Notes: generated from the sequence alone by a model not told the origin. 64,000 bases of DNA from Bdellovibrionales bacterium (GCA_019637855.1 JAHBUX010000014.1:1-64000), one strand, 5' to 3'; shown: positions 1 to 9,283, counted from the stretch's first letter. Translations and numbers: made by a program.

Positions 1-60
1 AAGAGGGAAAAAGACACCTTTCTCAACTTCGATCATTGATCCCTATCCGCGATGTACCTG

Positions 61-165
61 ATCACGATCCACGACTCATGATTCACGAGTTACAAGTCAC
101 GATTCTGATCATGAGTCGTTAACTGTGGGTCATGAATTGTAAGTCGTGAATCGTGAATGTTTGAG
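61..165. repeat. Degenerate palindromic word cluster
   Basis: About 100 bp are built from variants of one word (CACGA, GATTCACGA, TCATGA, AGTCGTGAATCG) on both strands. An exact 11-bp inverted repeat, ACGACTCATGA at 71-81 and TCATGAGTCGT at 109-119, lies inside it. The remainder is imperfect. It reads as a decayed repeat cluster rather than as protein. Confidence 0.55.
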
Positions 166-308
166 GGGTCAATGCCTGGCGGGAGAATGCTTAGTGTGCG
201 AAGATCTGTGTGCGGATCAGCGTGTGCAGATCGATGGGGGCGGGCGGTACCGTGCGGGGCGGTGCGCACGGTGTAGTGTGTGGATACGAAGTGCCCCTGG
301 GCTTTTTT

Positions 309-341
309 GTCCGGAATCCGGACCTTATTTTTAATTTTTTT
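309..341 (+). terminator. Terminator-like hairpin with T-rich tail
   Basis: GTCCGG (309-314) pairs with CCGGAC (318-323) around a three-base loop, followed by a T-rich run to about 341. This is the form of a Rho-independent terminator for plus-strand transcription arriving from the left. No gene upstream of it in the window needs it, so it may end an upstream transcript or a small RNA. Confidence 0.5.
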
Positions 342-502
342 GGGTGGCGGCCAGGACGGCCGCCAGCTAGGGCCTCTCATGGACGGACGATCTTCGCGTC
401 ATCCGTTCGGCCTTCTCGAAGCTGCAAGCCGCGCTTTCCCACCAAAAACCCCGCGCCGCACTGCCCATTGGCGAAGAAACATCCCACACCTACAATTTTC
501 CA

Positions 503-1756
503 ATGCCCATCCAACACGCGTTCAAAACCACCCTCGTTCTGACCTGTCTAATTCTAGCCTCTTGCGCGCGCCCGCTGATTAAAAATCCTGATCAAGCTAT
601 GCGACCTGTAAAGCAAATGCCCGCGCTCATAGACGACATTGGCATCACCCAACTGATCCCTGCACTCGAAGCTGATATCAAAACGCTAAAAGAAAAACCC
701 GAAGGACAAATGTCCTTCGGCCCCACAAAAATCCCAACTAAGACCTACGCTGCCGCACTTGAGGCGCTCTTGGAGGCCGCCAAACAAGATCCCAGTGGCG
801 CCGCATTCACGCAAAAGCTTAGCGAAACCTTCGACGCGTATGAAGTTTACGGCGACGAAGAGTGGGGGCAGGTTTACATCACTTCATATTACGAACCGGT
901 GATCGAAGCGGCCAAGAGACCGCACGGTAAATTCACGCAACCTATCTACGGTGTACCCAAAGATTTGGTCGAGGTTGACCTGGACTCCTTCGTTGTCGCA
1001 AGACCGGGACTTTCTGTTTTGTACGATCAAAAGCTGGAGCAGAGATCCGCGCGCAATATTCTGAGGGGCCGCTTGCTCACAAATAAAGATCCAAAGCGAA
1101 TGTCTAGAGTGGTGGTCTTTCCCGCTCGCGCTGGGATCGAGGCGGAGTCACTCACGGAAGCGCCGATTCTTGCCTATGCGGACCCGATCGATAGTTTCTT
1201 CCTCGAGATTCAAGGTTCCGGTGTTTTGAAGATGGGCAAAGAGGAGATGAAGATCGGCTACGCCGCTCAGAACGGGCACCCTTATGTGCCGATCGGAAAA
1301 TTTATGCTCGACAAAATTCCGCGCGAGAAGCTCACAGCGCATGCTATTGAAACCCACTTGAGAGGTCTTACTCAACCTGAAGCGCGCGAGATGCTCAATC
1401 GCAATCCGAGCTATGTGTTCTTTAAGCCGTTGAAAGGCAGCGCCGGCATCACTTATTTTGGCACGGAGGTGGTGCCCGGGCGCACCATCGCCACGGATCA
1501 AACATATTTTCCCAAGGGCGCTCTTGCATTTTTGCAGTTCGAACGCCCACAGTTTGCAAGTGCTACGGATGTAGAGCCTACGGCTTGGGCACCGACCTCA
1601 CGTTTTGTAATCGATCAAGATACAGGTGGAGCCATTCGTGGCCCACATCGTGTGGATTTATTCTGGGGGCGAGGAGCGGAAGCGAAACAATCCTCCGGCG
1701 TAATGAAAAACAAAGGCCGGCTGATCTATTTCGTGCCGAAATTAACAGCACATTAA
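503..1756 (+). CDS. mltA: Membrane-bound lytic murein transglycosylase A
   Basis: This is a lipoprotein enzyme that cleaves the MurNAc-GlcNAc bond of peptidoglycan to leave a 1,6-anhydro end, acting at the outer membrane inner face. The N-terminus is a lipoprotein signal with lipobox LASC and Cys21. The MltA core is visible in the SYYEP segment and in IQGSG. The 3D domain near the C-terminus at residues 371-389 has DTGGAIRG followed by HRVDLFWG; this segment carries the catalytic Asp in the family. At 417 residues it is slightly longer than the E. coli enzyme. There is no strong Shine-Dalgarno before the ATG, so the start rests on the signal peptide. It stands alone, followed by the export operon after 123 bp. 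Confidence 0.93.
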   Translation: MPIQHAFKTTLVLTCLILASCARPLIKNPDQAMRPVKQMPALIDDIGITQLIPALEADIKTLKEKPEGQMSFGPTKIPTKTYAAALEALLEAAKQDPSGAAFTQKLSETFDAYEVYGDEEWGQVYITSYYEPVIEAAKRPHGKFTQPIYGVPKDLVEVDLDSFVVARPGLSVLYDQKLEQRSARNILRGRLLTNKDPKRMSRVVVFPARAGIEAESLTEAPILAYADPIDSFFLEIQGSGVLKMGKEEMKIGYAAQNGHPYVPIGKFMLDKIPREKLTAHAIETHLRGLTQPEAREMLNRNPSYVFFKPLKGSAGITYFGTEVVPGRTIATDQTYFPKGALAFLQFERPQFASATDVEPTAWAPTSRFVIDQDTGGAIRGPHRVDLFWGRGAEAKQSSGVMKNKGRLIYFVPKLTAH

Positions 1757-1781
1757 AACTTGCGCGATGTTTTCTTATACT
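1753..1781 (+). promoter_or_regulatory. Possible sigma-70-type promoter of export operon
   Basis: TTAAAA (1753-1758) and TATACT (1776-1781) are 17 bp apart and lie in the gap between mltA and the next gene. The -10 is good and the -35 is weak. The position fits a promoter for the barrel/TolC/lipoprotein/RND operon. Confidence 0.35.
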
Positions 1782-1852
1782 AAGCATTTGCGCATTTGAT
1801 TGCTATATCATCTATCACGAGCATTGCACAAAGCACTACTTTCTGATTAATT

Positions 1853-1868
1853 CTTCCCCTAGGGGAAG
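1853..1868 (+). promoter_or_regulatory. Perfect 16-bp palindrome over the ribosome-binding site
   Basis: CTTCCCCTAGGGGAAG is self-complementary along its whole length, and its right arm runs into the purine-rich Shine-Dalgarno AAGGGGAG that serves the GTG at 1880. It could be a protein operator (the MarR protein at the far end of the operon is one candidate) or an RNA fold that masks the ribosome-binding site. Confidence 0.4.
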
Positions 1869-1879
1869 GGGAGAGTCTG

Positions 1880-2731
1880 GTGAAGTTCATCCGGATTGTT
1901 CCGTGGGTATTTATTGCCTTGAGTTTGCAGGCAACAGCGCAAACAACAGAGGCACCGCTGACGAAAGAACAACGAATCAAAGCGTTACGCAAAGCTCTCG
2001 GTAGCTCGGGTGGTTCGGAAACACCTGTGTCTGAAAAGGCCAAGGTCCCGGCCGCGCCGATCGATTATCGTGATCGCGCTCTCAGTGAGTTGCGGCCGAA
2101 AGAAGACTCGTACTCACACAATCTGCAGCCCATTCTGGCCACCGTGCAAACGCAAAAGATCGAAGCCACGGACCCTGTTCTGTATCAGGGTTTGCAACTC
2201 GGATTGACCTTTCAGCGTTATCGTCCACAAGGGCGCGTGCGCTTGGTTACGCTTGGCGAGCGCAGCGTGGATCAGCAGCCGACCGTGATGACTGGTTTGG
2301 AGATGCGCTATATGCCCTTCACCACCACCCTCCTCGGTCATCACACATGGGGCTTTCGTGGTGCCGTTAACTACGCGGTACAGAATGTAAAACTCTACGG
2401 TCCTACAGGTAAGGACTTGGGTCCAACTAAACTGCACTCGATCCAAGCGGCCGGATACGTCAGCCAAGAGTGGTCGTTCGCCGACACTTCCGATTGGAGT
2501 TGGTTGGTCGATATCGGTATTGGTCATTTCGATTTGATCCAAACTGGAGAGCACAATTTCTCACAAGCCAGCGGTGGCGGATGGATCGCTCTGCTGCGTA
2601 CGGGGCCATCTTATCGCCTGGGCTCGGTATGGATGAATCTGGCCTATGAGCGCCGCACAACCCTTACGCGGGATTGGGCGAGAATCAAAGAGGATGGAGT
2701 TTTGTTAGGAGTGCAATATGGTTTCCGCTAA
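1880..2731 (+). CDS. Secreted, probably outer-membrane barrel protein
   Basis: A hypothetical 283-residue protein with a GTG start after a purine-rich Shine-Dalgarno. Residues 1-20 form a Sec signal peptide ending in ATAQ. A short basic segment and a linker follow to about residue 60. The rest has alternating hydrophobic and polar stretches with many aromatic and glycine residues, as in outer-membrane beta-barrels, ending in a strand-like GVQYGFR. I recognise no family. It is the first gene of a run with a TolC-like protein, a lipoprotein and an RND pump, and its 3' end overlaps the next gene by 14 bp, so co-translation with the pump parts is likely. A role in the export complex is inference. 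Confidence 0.75.
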   Translation: MKFIRIVPWVFIALSLQATAQTTEAPLTKEQRIKALRKALGSSGGSETPVSEKAKVPAAPIDYRDRALSELRPKEDSYSHNLQPILATVQTQKIEATDPVLYQGLQLGLTFQRYRPQGRVRLVTLGERSVDQQPTVMTGLEMRYMPFTTTLLGHHTWGFRGAVNYAVQNVKLYGPTGKDLGPTKLHSIQAAGYVSQEWSFADTSDWSWLVDIGIGHFDLIQTGEHNFSQASGGGWIALLRTGPSYRLGSVWMNLAYERRTTLTRDWARIKEDGVLLGVQYGFR

Positions 2732-4145
2732 GGCAGTTTGCATTGCACTTGTGACTTTAAGCCTGCCTCTGGCTGCTGAAGAAGTGTTGCGTCCGCAGAA
2801 CGTGGTGGATGCGGTTTTAGCCAAGAGCTATGACGCCGCAGAGATCGCTCTGCGCGCGCAAAGCGGTTACGTCTCTATGGAGAAAGCGCTGGGCAATTTC
2901 GACCTCAAAATCAGAGCCAAGGCGGGCTATGAATACGATGAGTCCGAGGCGCTCACCGGGCTCACTAATCCGATTGATAAAACTCTCACCTCGGAAATGA
3001 GTTTTGAGAAAGCCACTTCGTTTGGCTCGACTTTCGAAATCCTTTATCGACATGAAGCTCAGGCGAGCACGCTCAATCCCATTATCGCCGCGGCCAGTAC
3101 GCGCGCGCCAACGGCGGCGCTCGACACTGCCTATATACAGTGGCGGCAAAACCTATGGGGGAATTTCTTTGGTTACGCCGACCGGTTGGATCTATCTGTT
3201 GCCCGAGGAGAGTTGAAGCAGTCGGATCTTAAGAAGCAAGAGGAGACCGAAGACCTCGTGCTCAAATCGTTACGCTTCTTCTGGGATGCCTATGTGGCGC
3301 AAACTCAGCTGCAGGATGCGATCACCGCCCGCACACAGTACAAAAATCTCATCGGCGTGGTGCAGAGGCGAGGACGGTTCGGTTTAGATAAGGGCGGAGA
3401 GTACGCCCAAGTGATGGCCGACTTCACGGACGCCGACAATAAGGTGAAGACGGCTTCCTATGAGTATTTGAACAAGTTGAAAGAGCTCGAAATCCTGATG
3501 CAAACGAATTTCGCAGCCGACGTGAAGTTTGAGCCAGGCGAATTAGTGCCCCCGCTGCCGAAGCTTGGCCCGGTGGAAACAGAAAAGTTGCGTCGCTTGC
3601 AGGTCGCACAGACGGCTTTTGAAAACTCAAAGGCTCACGAGCGCAGCGTGGATTCACGCAATTCTCCCGGCCTAGATATCATCGCGCGCGCGGCCAGTAC
3701 GGGTGTCGATGAAAAGGCGGGGACGTCTTATTCCGAATTCGTATCGGGCAACAAACCGACTTATTTTGTTGGTGTTGAATTCACAACGGCCTTTGACTCG
3801 TCTGAACGTCGTGCCGCCATGGCGGAGGCGCGGGTGCGGGCGGGTACGGAAGGCACGGCACTTAATCGCGTGCGTTCCGACGTCACTAAAAATTTGGCAC
3901 TTCTCGATCAGCGTTTGGCGGAAGCTTTTGCGGTGGCCAATGGTTCGATCGAAGCTGAAAAGTATCGTTCGCGCACGGTGCGCGAGCAAGAGGTCGAGTA
4001 TCGCCAGGGACGTTTGCCTCTGCGCGATCTCTTGCAGACCTATCGTTTGTTTTTCGATTCGCAGTCCAAGAAGGTGCGCGCGATCGGCGATTATCACATC
4101 GCTCTCAACGAAATGGCGGCTGAGCGCGATGAATTGGTGAAGTGA
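2718..4145 (+). CDS. TolC-family outer-membrane efflux protein
   Basis: A 475-residue outer-membrane channel protein of the TolC/OEP type, the exit duct of tripartite export systems. A signal peptide ends near residue 20 (LPLAA). The body shows the family's long alpha-helical hairpins, rich in Ala, Leu, Glu and Arg, with two similar halves; the second half ends in the helix around YRQGRLPLRDLLQTYRLFF. The start overlaps the upstream gene by 14 bp and the stop is 9 bp from the next start, placing it inside a tight operon with the RND pump at 5633. It is a natural partner for that pump. The exported substrate cannot be read from the sequence. Confidence 0.87.
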   Translation: MVSAKAVCIALVTLSLPLAAEEVLRPQNVVDAVLAKSYDAAEIALRAQSGYVSMEKALGNFDLKIRAKAGYEYDESEALTGLTNPIDKTLTSEMSFEKATSFGSTFEILYRHEAQASTLNPIIAAASTRAPTAALDTAYIQWRQNLWGNFFGYADRLDLSVARGELKQSDLKKQEETEDLVLKSLRFFWDAYVAQTQLQDAITARTQYKNLIGVVQRRGRFGLDKGGEYAQVMADFTDADNKVKTASYEYLNKLKELEILMQTNFAADVKFEPGELVPPLPKLGPVETEKLRRLQVAQTAFENSKAHERSVDSRNSPGLDIIARAASTGVDEKAGTSYSEFVSGNKPTYFVGVEFTTAFDSSERRAAMAEARVRAGTEGTALNRVRSDVTKNLALLDQRLAEAFAVANGSIEAEKYRSRTVREQEVEYRQGRLPLRDLLQTYRLFFDSQSKKVRAIGDYHIALNEMAAERDELVK

Positions 4146-4154
4146 GGGGGAGAC

Positions 4155-5612
4155 ATGAGGAATCTAGTGAGGATTCTACTGGCAGTTCTAGTTGTCGTCG
4201 GCGGCGCTAGTTGTGGCGTGGGTCTGGAAGACACCGGGGGCGATTCGGCGCGCGATCAAAAGAATGAAAAGCTGCGCGATGAGTACGAGGCCATCAAAGG
4301 CACTTACGAAGGTATGGTTCGCATTTCCGGAACGACAGCGACCTTTCCTGTGAAGCTCTACTTGTTTTGGTCTGAGGTGCAAGAGGCCCCGCTGCCAGGC
4401 GATTTAAAACCTGGCATTCGTGTGGTCTTGCGCGGCCGTTTGATGCAATCCAACTATGTGGGCGACAGTGACAATCTGATTTTGCAGGGGCAGTACGACT
4501 CCATCACCGGTCGTTTGGTGTTGGAGGCGGACGAAGCCGCTTCGAAAACCTCCACCGGCTGTCGTTTGGGCGGACAAGACCCGATCAGTATTTCGGCCAC
4601 AATTGGCTCTGGCGTATCGGGCGTGATTTTTCGTAACGAGCAAGAGTGGGCGCGCTTTGAAAACATGAAGTTCGTCACTCGCGATGTGTCCGGTGGTTCT
4701 ATATTGAGTGAGGAGCAAGAGTATCGGCGTCTGCAAACGATCTTCGAGCCTGTGACCGGAACTTACGAGGGCGAACTCTCACGCCGGTTGTGCAGCTCGG
4801 GTCCCGCCACCAAAGAGCCCTTCCGACTGCTTCTCTATATTGAACGCCGACAAGAAGGTACGGGACTGAATGGTGCGCCCTGCTATGTGCCGCGTTTGAT
4901 GACCCGAACATTACGCAACTTCGACGGCGAGTTGGCCGACGTGAAATACAAGTCGGTGGCGCGCTTTGACCCGAGCAATTTTCTTCCCCAGTTCCAGTCG
5001 GAAACAATTGTGAACGGCGGCGGAGCCAGTGGCGGCGGCAATGCAGGAGGCGACAACGGCTCCAACAACACGGTCACTTCGGCGATTTTGGAATTAGATA
5101 CGGATCCTACCGGTACGGATCAGTTGGTCGGCTCCATTGTGACCACCGGTCAATGGGGGCAAATCAAGGTGAAGCGTATCGACAAAGCGATCATTGCGCC
5201 CAATGATGAATTGGTGGCGCGTCGTGAGCGTCGCGCTCGTACCTATGCTCCGTTTTACGCCGAGTACAAAGGGTCGGTGGCCCCTTACGATAAGACAGTT
5301 AAAGTGTGGAAAGCCAATCTCAAGCTTTACCCTGAAGAGGGGCTGGTCGGCGGCGTGCGTGTGCCGGTGATGATGGCTTATTACACGCGCGAAAACTCAA
5401 GCAATGATCCCACAATTGGTGCACGCCTAATGCAAGTGGAAGTGACTATGGACGCATGCAAGCCTCTTTTGATTATGCATAGTGAGGCTGATCCGGGGCC
5501 GATCCCTGGCAAAGGTCGTATGCACTTTTCATCGCCCTATGAAAACGGAACGTTGAAGGGTGAACTGGTCGATCATCGCGGACCGCAGGGCGTGATGACG
5601 GTCAAACGTTAA
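4155..5612 (+). CDS. Lipoprotein with three internal repeats, in RND operon
   Basis: A 485-residue lipoprotein (lipobox GASC, Cys20) of no family I recognise. Its body is threefold: similar openings GTYEG at 49-53, GTYEG at 202-206 and AEYKG at 369-373. Each leads into a strand-rich block with a KLYLFW, LLLYIE or LKLYPE segment and closes on a glycine-rich turn. A Gly/Asn linker (about 288-304) lies in the second unit. It occupies the operon slot, between TolC and RND genes, where a membrane-fusion (HlyD/AcrA) protein would be expected, yet I see neither a lipoyl-like domain nor an alpha-helical hairpin. It may be an accessory or substitute adaptor; that is inference. Confidence 0.8.
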   Translation: MRNLVRILLAVLVVVGGASCGVGLEDTGGDSARDQKNEKLRDEYEAIKGTYEGMVRISGTTATFPVKLYLFWSEVQEAPLPGDLKPGIRVVLRGRLMQSNYVGDSDNLILQGQYDSITGRLVLEADEAASKTSTGCRLGGQDPISISATIGSGVSGVIFRNEQEWARFENMKFVTRDVSGGSILSEEQEYRRLQTIFEPVTGTYEGELSRRLCSSGPATKEPFRLLLYIERRQEGTGLNGAPCYVPRLMTRTLRNFDGELADVKYKSVARFDPSNFLPQFQSETIVNGGGASGGGNAGGDNGSNNTVTSAILELDTDPTGTDQLVGSIVTTGQWGQIKVKRIDKAIIAPNDELVARRERRARTYAPFYAEYKGSVAPYDKTVKVWKANLKLYPEEGLVGGVRVPVMMAYYTRENSSNDPTIGARLMQVEVTMDACKPLLIMHSEADPGPIPGKGRMHFSSPYENGTLKGELVDHRGPQGVMTVKR

Positions 5613-5632
5613 ACGAAAGTGAAGGTTTAGAA

Positions 5633-8600
5633 GTGGATTTAGCCCAGATCTCTGTTAGGCGTCCCATCTTTATCACCTGTGTGGTCACGCTGATTCTTTT
5701 TTTGGGCTATATGGGACTCAACCGTTTGCCGGTGGATCTGTTTCCGAACATCACCAACCCGATTGTGGTCGTCACGGTTCTTTATCCTGGAGCGGGCCCG
5801 GTGGAAGTGGAGACGCTGGTCGCCAAAGTGCTTGAAGAAGAGATCTCGAGCATCTCAGGGCTTGAGCGATTGCGTTCCATCAACCAAGAAGGCGTGAGCA
5901 CCATCGTGGCTGAATTCGCGCTTAAACTCGATATCAAGTATGTGGAGCAACAGGTGCGTGACCGGGTGTCGAGCGCGCGCAATCGATTGCCCGATGATCT
6001 GGATGAGCCGATGATTCGCACTGTGGACCCGGCTGATCAGGCGGTGGCTGTGGTGTCGGTGAGTGCGCCGGATAAGTCTCCGGGTGAACTTTACGATATT
6101 GCTGAACAGACGGTGAAGGCCAAGCTTGATCAGGTGCCACAGGTCGGTCAGGTGAAGATCTACGGTGGGCGTAAGCGCGAAATTCAAGTGCAGCTCGATA
6201 TGAACAAGTTGCGCGCGTACAAAATTTCAGCGACCGAAGTCACCAATGCTTTAAAGATTTCAGGCGAAAACGTCCCCGCCGGCAAAACTACCGGTGCCAA
6301 AACAGAATCTACCTATCGCACTTTGGGCGAGTACAATCGTTTGGATCAAATTCCTCCCTCGGTGGCGCGTTTTACCGGTGATGAACATCCGCTGACTATC
6401 GCTCAAATCGGAAAGGTGGTCGACTCGCTTGAGGATGAGACCACGCGCACATTTCAAGATGGTCAGCCGGCACTGCTGCTATACGTTTATCGCCAGTCGG
6501 GCGCCAACACCATTGAGGTCGTGGATCGTGTCCGCGCCACGGCAGAAAAGCTCAATACTGACATGAAGTCGCGGGGCATGAATGTGCACACCGAACTGGT
6601 GAAAGACGGCGCTAAACGTATTCGCGACAACGTTTACGACGTCAAAGAGTCGATCATCATCGGGATTTTCCTCACGGTTATCGTGGTGTATTTCTTCTTG
6701 GGCAGTTTCCGTTCGACTTTGATTACAGGCCTAGCGCTTCCGAACTCATTGCTTGGCGCCTTTGCCTTTATGTTGTGGGCCGGCTTTTCGATTAACATCA
6801 TGTCTTTGCTAGCTCTGTCCCTGGCGGTCGGCCTTTTGATCGACGATGCGATCGTGGTGCGTGAAAACATCTTTCGCCATCTCGAGATGGGCAAGTCGCC
6901 GGAAGAGGCGGCGTTGGCAGGAACGCGCGAAGTGCGCCTGGCCGTTGTCGCGACCACGCTCGCCATTCTTGCGGTGTTTGGACCTATTGGCTTCTTAGAG
7001 GGTGTGACCGGCCAATGGTTTAAGGAGTTCGGTTTAACGATCTGCTTTGCCATGCTGGTGAGTTTGTTTGATGCGCTCACTATTGCTCCCATGCTGTCGG
7101 CTTATTTCGCCGGTAGCTTGCATGCCAAACCAAAATCAAAATTTGGTCAGTGGAATGAGCGCATTCTAAAAGGCTTCGATCGTTTCCAGACCTGGTTAGA
7201 GGATAAATACGAAATTGCCATTCACTGGACATTGCGCCGGCCGAAAACAGTGATCGTCGCTAACTTGGCGATCTTCTTGTTCAGTATCTATTGCTTGAAG
7301 TTTGTCTCGAAGACTTTTGTTCCTGCGCCCGACAATGGGGAATTCAAAGTCGCGTTGGAGCTTCCACCTGGCACCAGCATTGATGGGATGGCCGTGCTGG
7401 GACATGAGGTCGACGCTAAAATTCGCGAGTTTCCCGAAGTGAAACGCACCTTAGTGTCGATCGGTGACGAAGGTGAAAGCAACGTCGCAGAAATTTCGGT
7501 CGAATTGCACCCGCTCAAGCGCGGGCGTACCATGTCCACCTCAGATTTTAAGGCCAAGGTGCGCGATTTCTTAAAACCCTATGAGTACGCTAAGCCCGCC
7601 GTAATGGATGGTGATGCGGCCGGAGGCGGTGGCCGGCAGTTCAACATGAACTTATCAGGACCTGACCTTAAAGAGCTCGAAGCGTTTGCGGCCAAGGTGG
7701 TGGAGCGTTTGAAGCCGCACAAAGCTCTGACCGATGTGGACTCGGACTTCAAGCCGGGTAAACCTGAGTTCCAGTTCCAGATCGATCCGGAAATTGCGCG
7801 CGAGGCGGGTTTGAATCCGCGCGTGGTGGGCAATGAGTTGCGCAACTTGGTGGAAGGCGTGGTGGCGGGGCAGTTTCGCTCGAACGATCTGCAGTACGAC
7901 ATTCGCGTGCGTGCTGCTGAAGACCAGCGAGAGCTGCAATCGAATTGGAAAAATATTTTGGTGCCCAATATCAACAAGACGCTAGTCCCTCTGGGCCTCG
8001 TGGCCGAAATTTCACCGTCCAACACTCCGGCCAAGATCACGCGTGAGAATCGTGCGCGCACCATTCAAGTGTCGGCCGATATCGATCCTAAAGGCCCAGG
8101 TATGGGGGCGATCATGGCTGACATTCCGAAGATCTTAAAAGAAGAGCTTCAGATGCCGGCTGGGATTAACTACTCGTTCTACGGGCAAGCCGAGCGCATG
8201 AAAGAGCTTGGCACCAACATGGTTATGGCCATGGGTCTTGGCGTGCTGTTTATTTTCTTTGTATTGGCGAGCTTGTACGAGTCTTTTATCACGCCACTCG
8301 CCATCATGTTGGTGTTGCCGTTGGCTGCTGTAGGCGCCTTTCTTGGCCTGTTGGTCACACGCGAGTCGCTCAACCTCTTCTCGATGATCGGGTGTGTGAT
8401 GCTTTTGGGACTAGCTTCCAAAAACTCGATTTTGCTCGTCGACTATATTCAGCAGCTGACCGATGAGGGGATGGAGCGTTCGCAGGCGATAGTGAAGGCC
8501 TGTCGAACACGTCTACGCCCCATCTTGATGACCAGTTTTGCGCTGATCGCCGGGATGGTGCCCGTGGCGATCGGCCTGAACGAAGCTTCGCGCCAGCGCA

Positions 8601-8821
8601 CCTCGCTGGGTGTGGCGGTGATCGGAGGCGTGATTAGTTCGACGTTGCTAACCCTGGTGTTGGTGCCCGCCGCTTACATCTATATCGACAATCTGAAACA
8701 GTGGACAGAGCGGCTGTTCTTAAAATACGTACGTGGCGCGGAGGCTGCGCCTAAGATCGCCTGGCAAACGCCAGATGGAGCGGAGATTGCCGAGCCGCCT
8801 AAGCCTGAAGCTTCGCTTTAA
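5633..8821 (+). CDS. RND-family efflux transporter (AcrB/HAE1 type)
   Basis: A 1062-residue inner-membrane proton-driven exporter, full length for the family. The start is GTG at 5633, giving the typical opening MDLAQISVRRPIF. Proton-relay residues are present: two Asp at 404-405 in the fourth membrane helix (LLIDDAIVV) and a Lys near 930 in helix 10 (GLASKNSILLVDY). The two large periplasmic loops lie roughly between residues 30-335 and 555-865. It is the last gene of the operon with the TolC-like protein and lipoprotein. Its 3' end overlaps the convergent marR-like gene by 23 bp. No membrane-fusion protein gene is next to it, which is unusual for this family. Confidence 0.94.
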   Translation: MDLAQISVRRPIFITCVVTLILFLGYMGLNRLPVDLFPNITNPIVVVTVLYPGAGPVEVETLVAKVLEEEISSISGLERLRSINQEGVSTIVAEFALKLDIKYVEQQVRDRVSSARNRLPDDLDEPMIRTVDPADQAVAVVSVSAPDKSPGELYDIAEQTVKAKLDQVPQVGQVKIYGGRKREIQVQLDMNKLRAYKISATEVTNALKISGENVPAGKTTGAKTESTYRTLGEYNRLDQIPPSVARFTGDEHPLTIAQIGKVVDSLEDETTRTFQDGQPALLLYVYRQSGANTIEVVDRVRATAEKLNTDMKSRGMNVHTELVKDGAKRIRDNVYDVKESIIIGIFLTVIVVYFFLGSFRSTLITGLALPNSLLGAFAFMLWAGFSINIMSLLALSLAVGLLIDDAIVVRENIFRHLEMGKSPEEAALAGTREVRLAVVATTLAILAVFGPIGFLEGVTGQWFKEFGLTICFAMLVSLFDALTIAPMLSAYFAGSLHAKPKSKFGQWNERILKGFDRFQTWLEDKYEIAIHWTLRRPKTVIVANLAIFLFSIYCLKFVSKTFVPAPDNGEFKVALELPPGTSIDGMAVLGHEVDAKIREFPEVKRTLVSIGDEGESNVAEISVELHPLKRGRTMSTSDFKAKVRDFLKPYEYAKPAVMDGDAAGGGGRQFNMNLSGPDLKELEAFAAKVVERLKPHKALTDVDSDFKPGKPEFQFQIDPEIAREAGLNPRVVGNELRNLVEGVVAGQFRSNDLQYDIRVRAAEDQRELQSNWKNILVPNINKTLVPLGLVAEISPSNTPAKITRENRARTIQVSADIDPKGPGMGAIMADIPKILKEELQMPAGINYSFYGQAERMKELGTNMVMAMGLGVLFIFFVLASLYESFITPLAIMLVLPLAAVGAFLGLLVTRESLNLFSMIGCVMLLGLASKNSILLVDYIQQLTDEGMERSQAIVKACRTRLRPILMTSFALIAGMVPVAIGLNEASRQRTSLGVAVIGGVISSTLLTLVLVPAAYIYIDNLKQWTERLFLKYVRGAEAAPKIAWQTPDGAEIAEPPKPEASL

Positions 8822-9245
8822 GTCCTTGTGAAATGCCTTCTAAAACTCGCGAGAACTCCTTGATCTCGCGGCTGTCTAGAGGATCACAAAGCAAATCCGC
8901 GAGCTGCACGTAGATTTTCTCAATCGCCGGCATTTTGCGTTGAGCCTTCGGGGTCAACTGAATGATCCAGCGTCGGCTATCCTGTGGGTCGCGCATCTTT
9001 TTCAACCAGCCTTGTTTGATTAAGGGCCCGATGGCGCGCGAAGCAGCGGCCATGTCGGTGGCTGTGCCACGCGCCAATTGCGTGAGAGAGACCTCGTTGT
9101 TCTCACTCACAAAACGCAACATCACCATTTGTTTGGGGTGTAAGCCATGATCTTTCAACAGCTTTACGGCGACCAGATTCAACTGACGACGGATACTTCC
9201 AAATCGTTCCAGGGCGCGGACAGCGTCTGATGTTCCCATAGACAA
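8799..9245 (-). CDS. MarR-family transcriptional regulator
   Basis: A 148-residue winged-helix repressor of the MarR type. The helix-turn-helix is visible around residues 52-75 (VSLTQLARGTATDMAAASR) and the wing with the typical DPQDSRRWIIQLT follows. N- and C-terminal helices would form the dimer interface. It lies convergent to the RND gene and overlaps it by 23 bp. MarR proteins often control efflux operons and respond to phenolic or toxic ligands. Control of the neighbouring pump is plausible but unproven; the perfect palindrome at 1853-1868 is a candidate operator. Confidence 0.9.
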   Translation of the reverse strand: MSMGTSDAVRALERFGSIRRQLNLVAVKLLKDHGLHPKQMVMLRFVSENNEVSLTQLARGTATDMAAASRAIGPLIKQGWLKKMRDPQDSRRWIIQLTPKAQRKMPAIEKIYVQLADLLCDPLDSREIKEFSRVLEGISQGLKAKLQA

Positions 9246-9283
9246 AAGCTCTATGGTGAACGAAGGACTCCGTCAACCCAGTG

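Larger units (their letters stand above)
1..502. other. Non-coding leader region, no supported gene
   Basis: No open frame here has a ribosome-binding site or protein-like composition. The stretch holds a cluster of degenerate CACGATTCACGA-like words, a terminator-like hairpin with a T-rich tail, and a second GC-rich hairpin at 345-365 (TGGCGGCC pairing with GGCCGCCA). It ends at the mltA start. Whatever lies left of the window may own the terminator. Confidence 0.6.
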
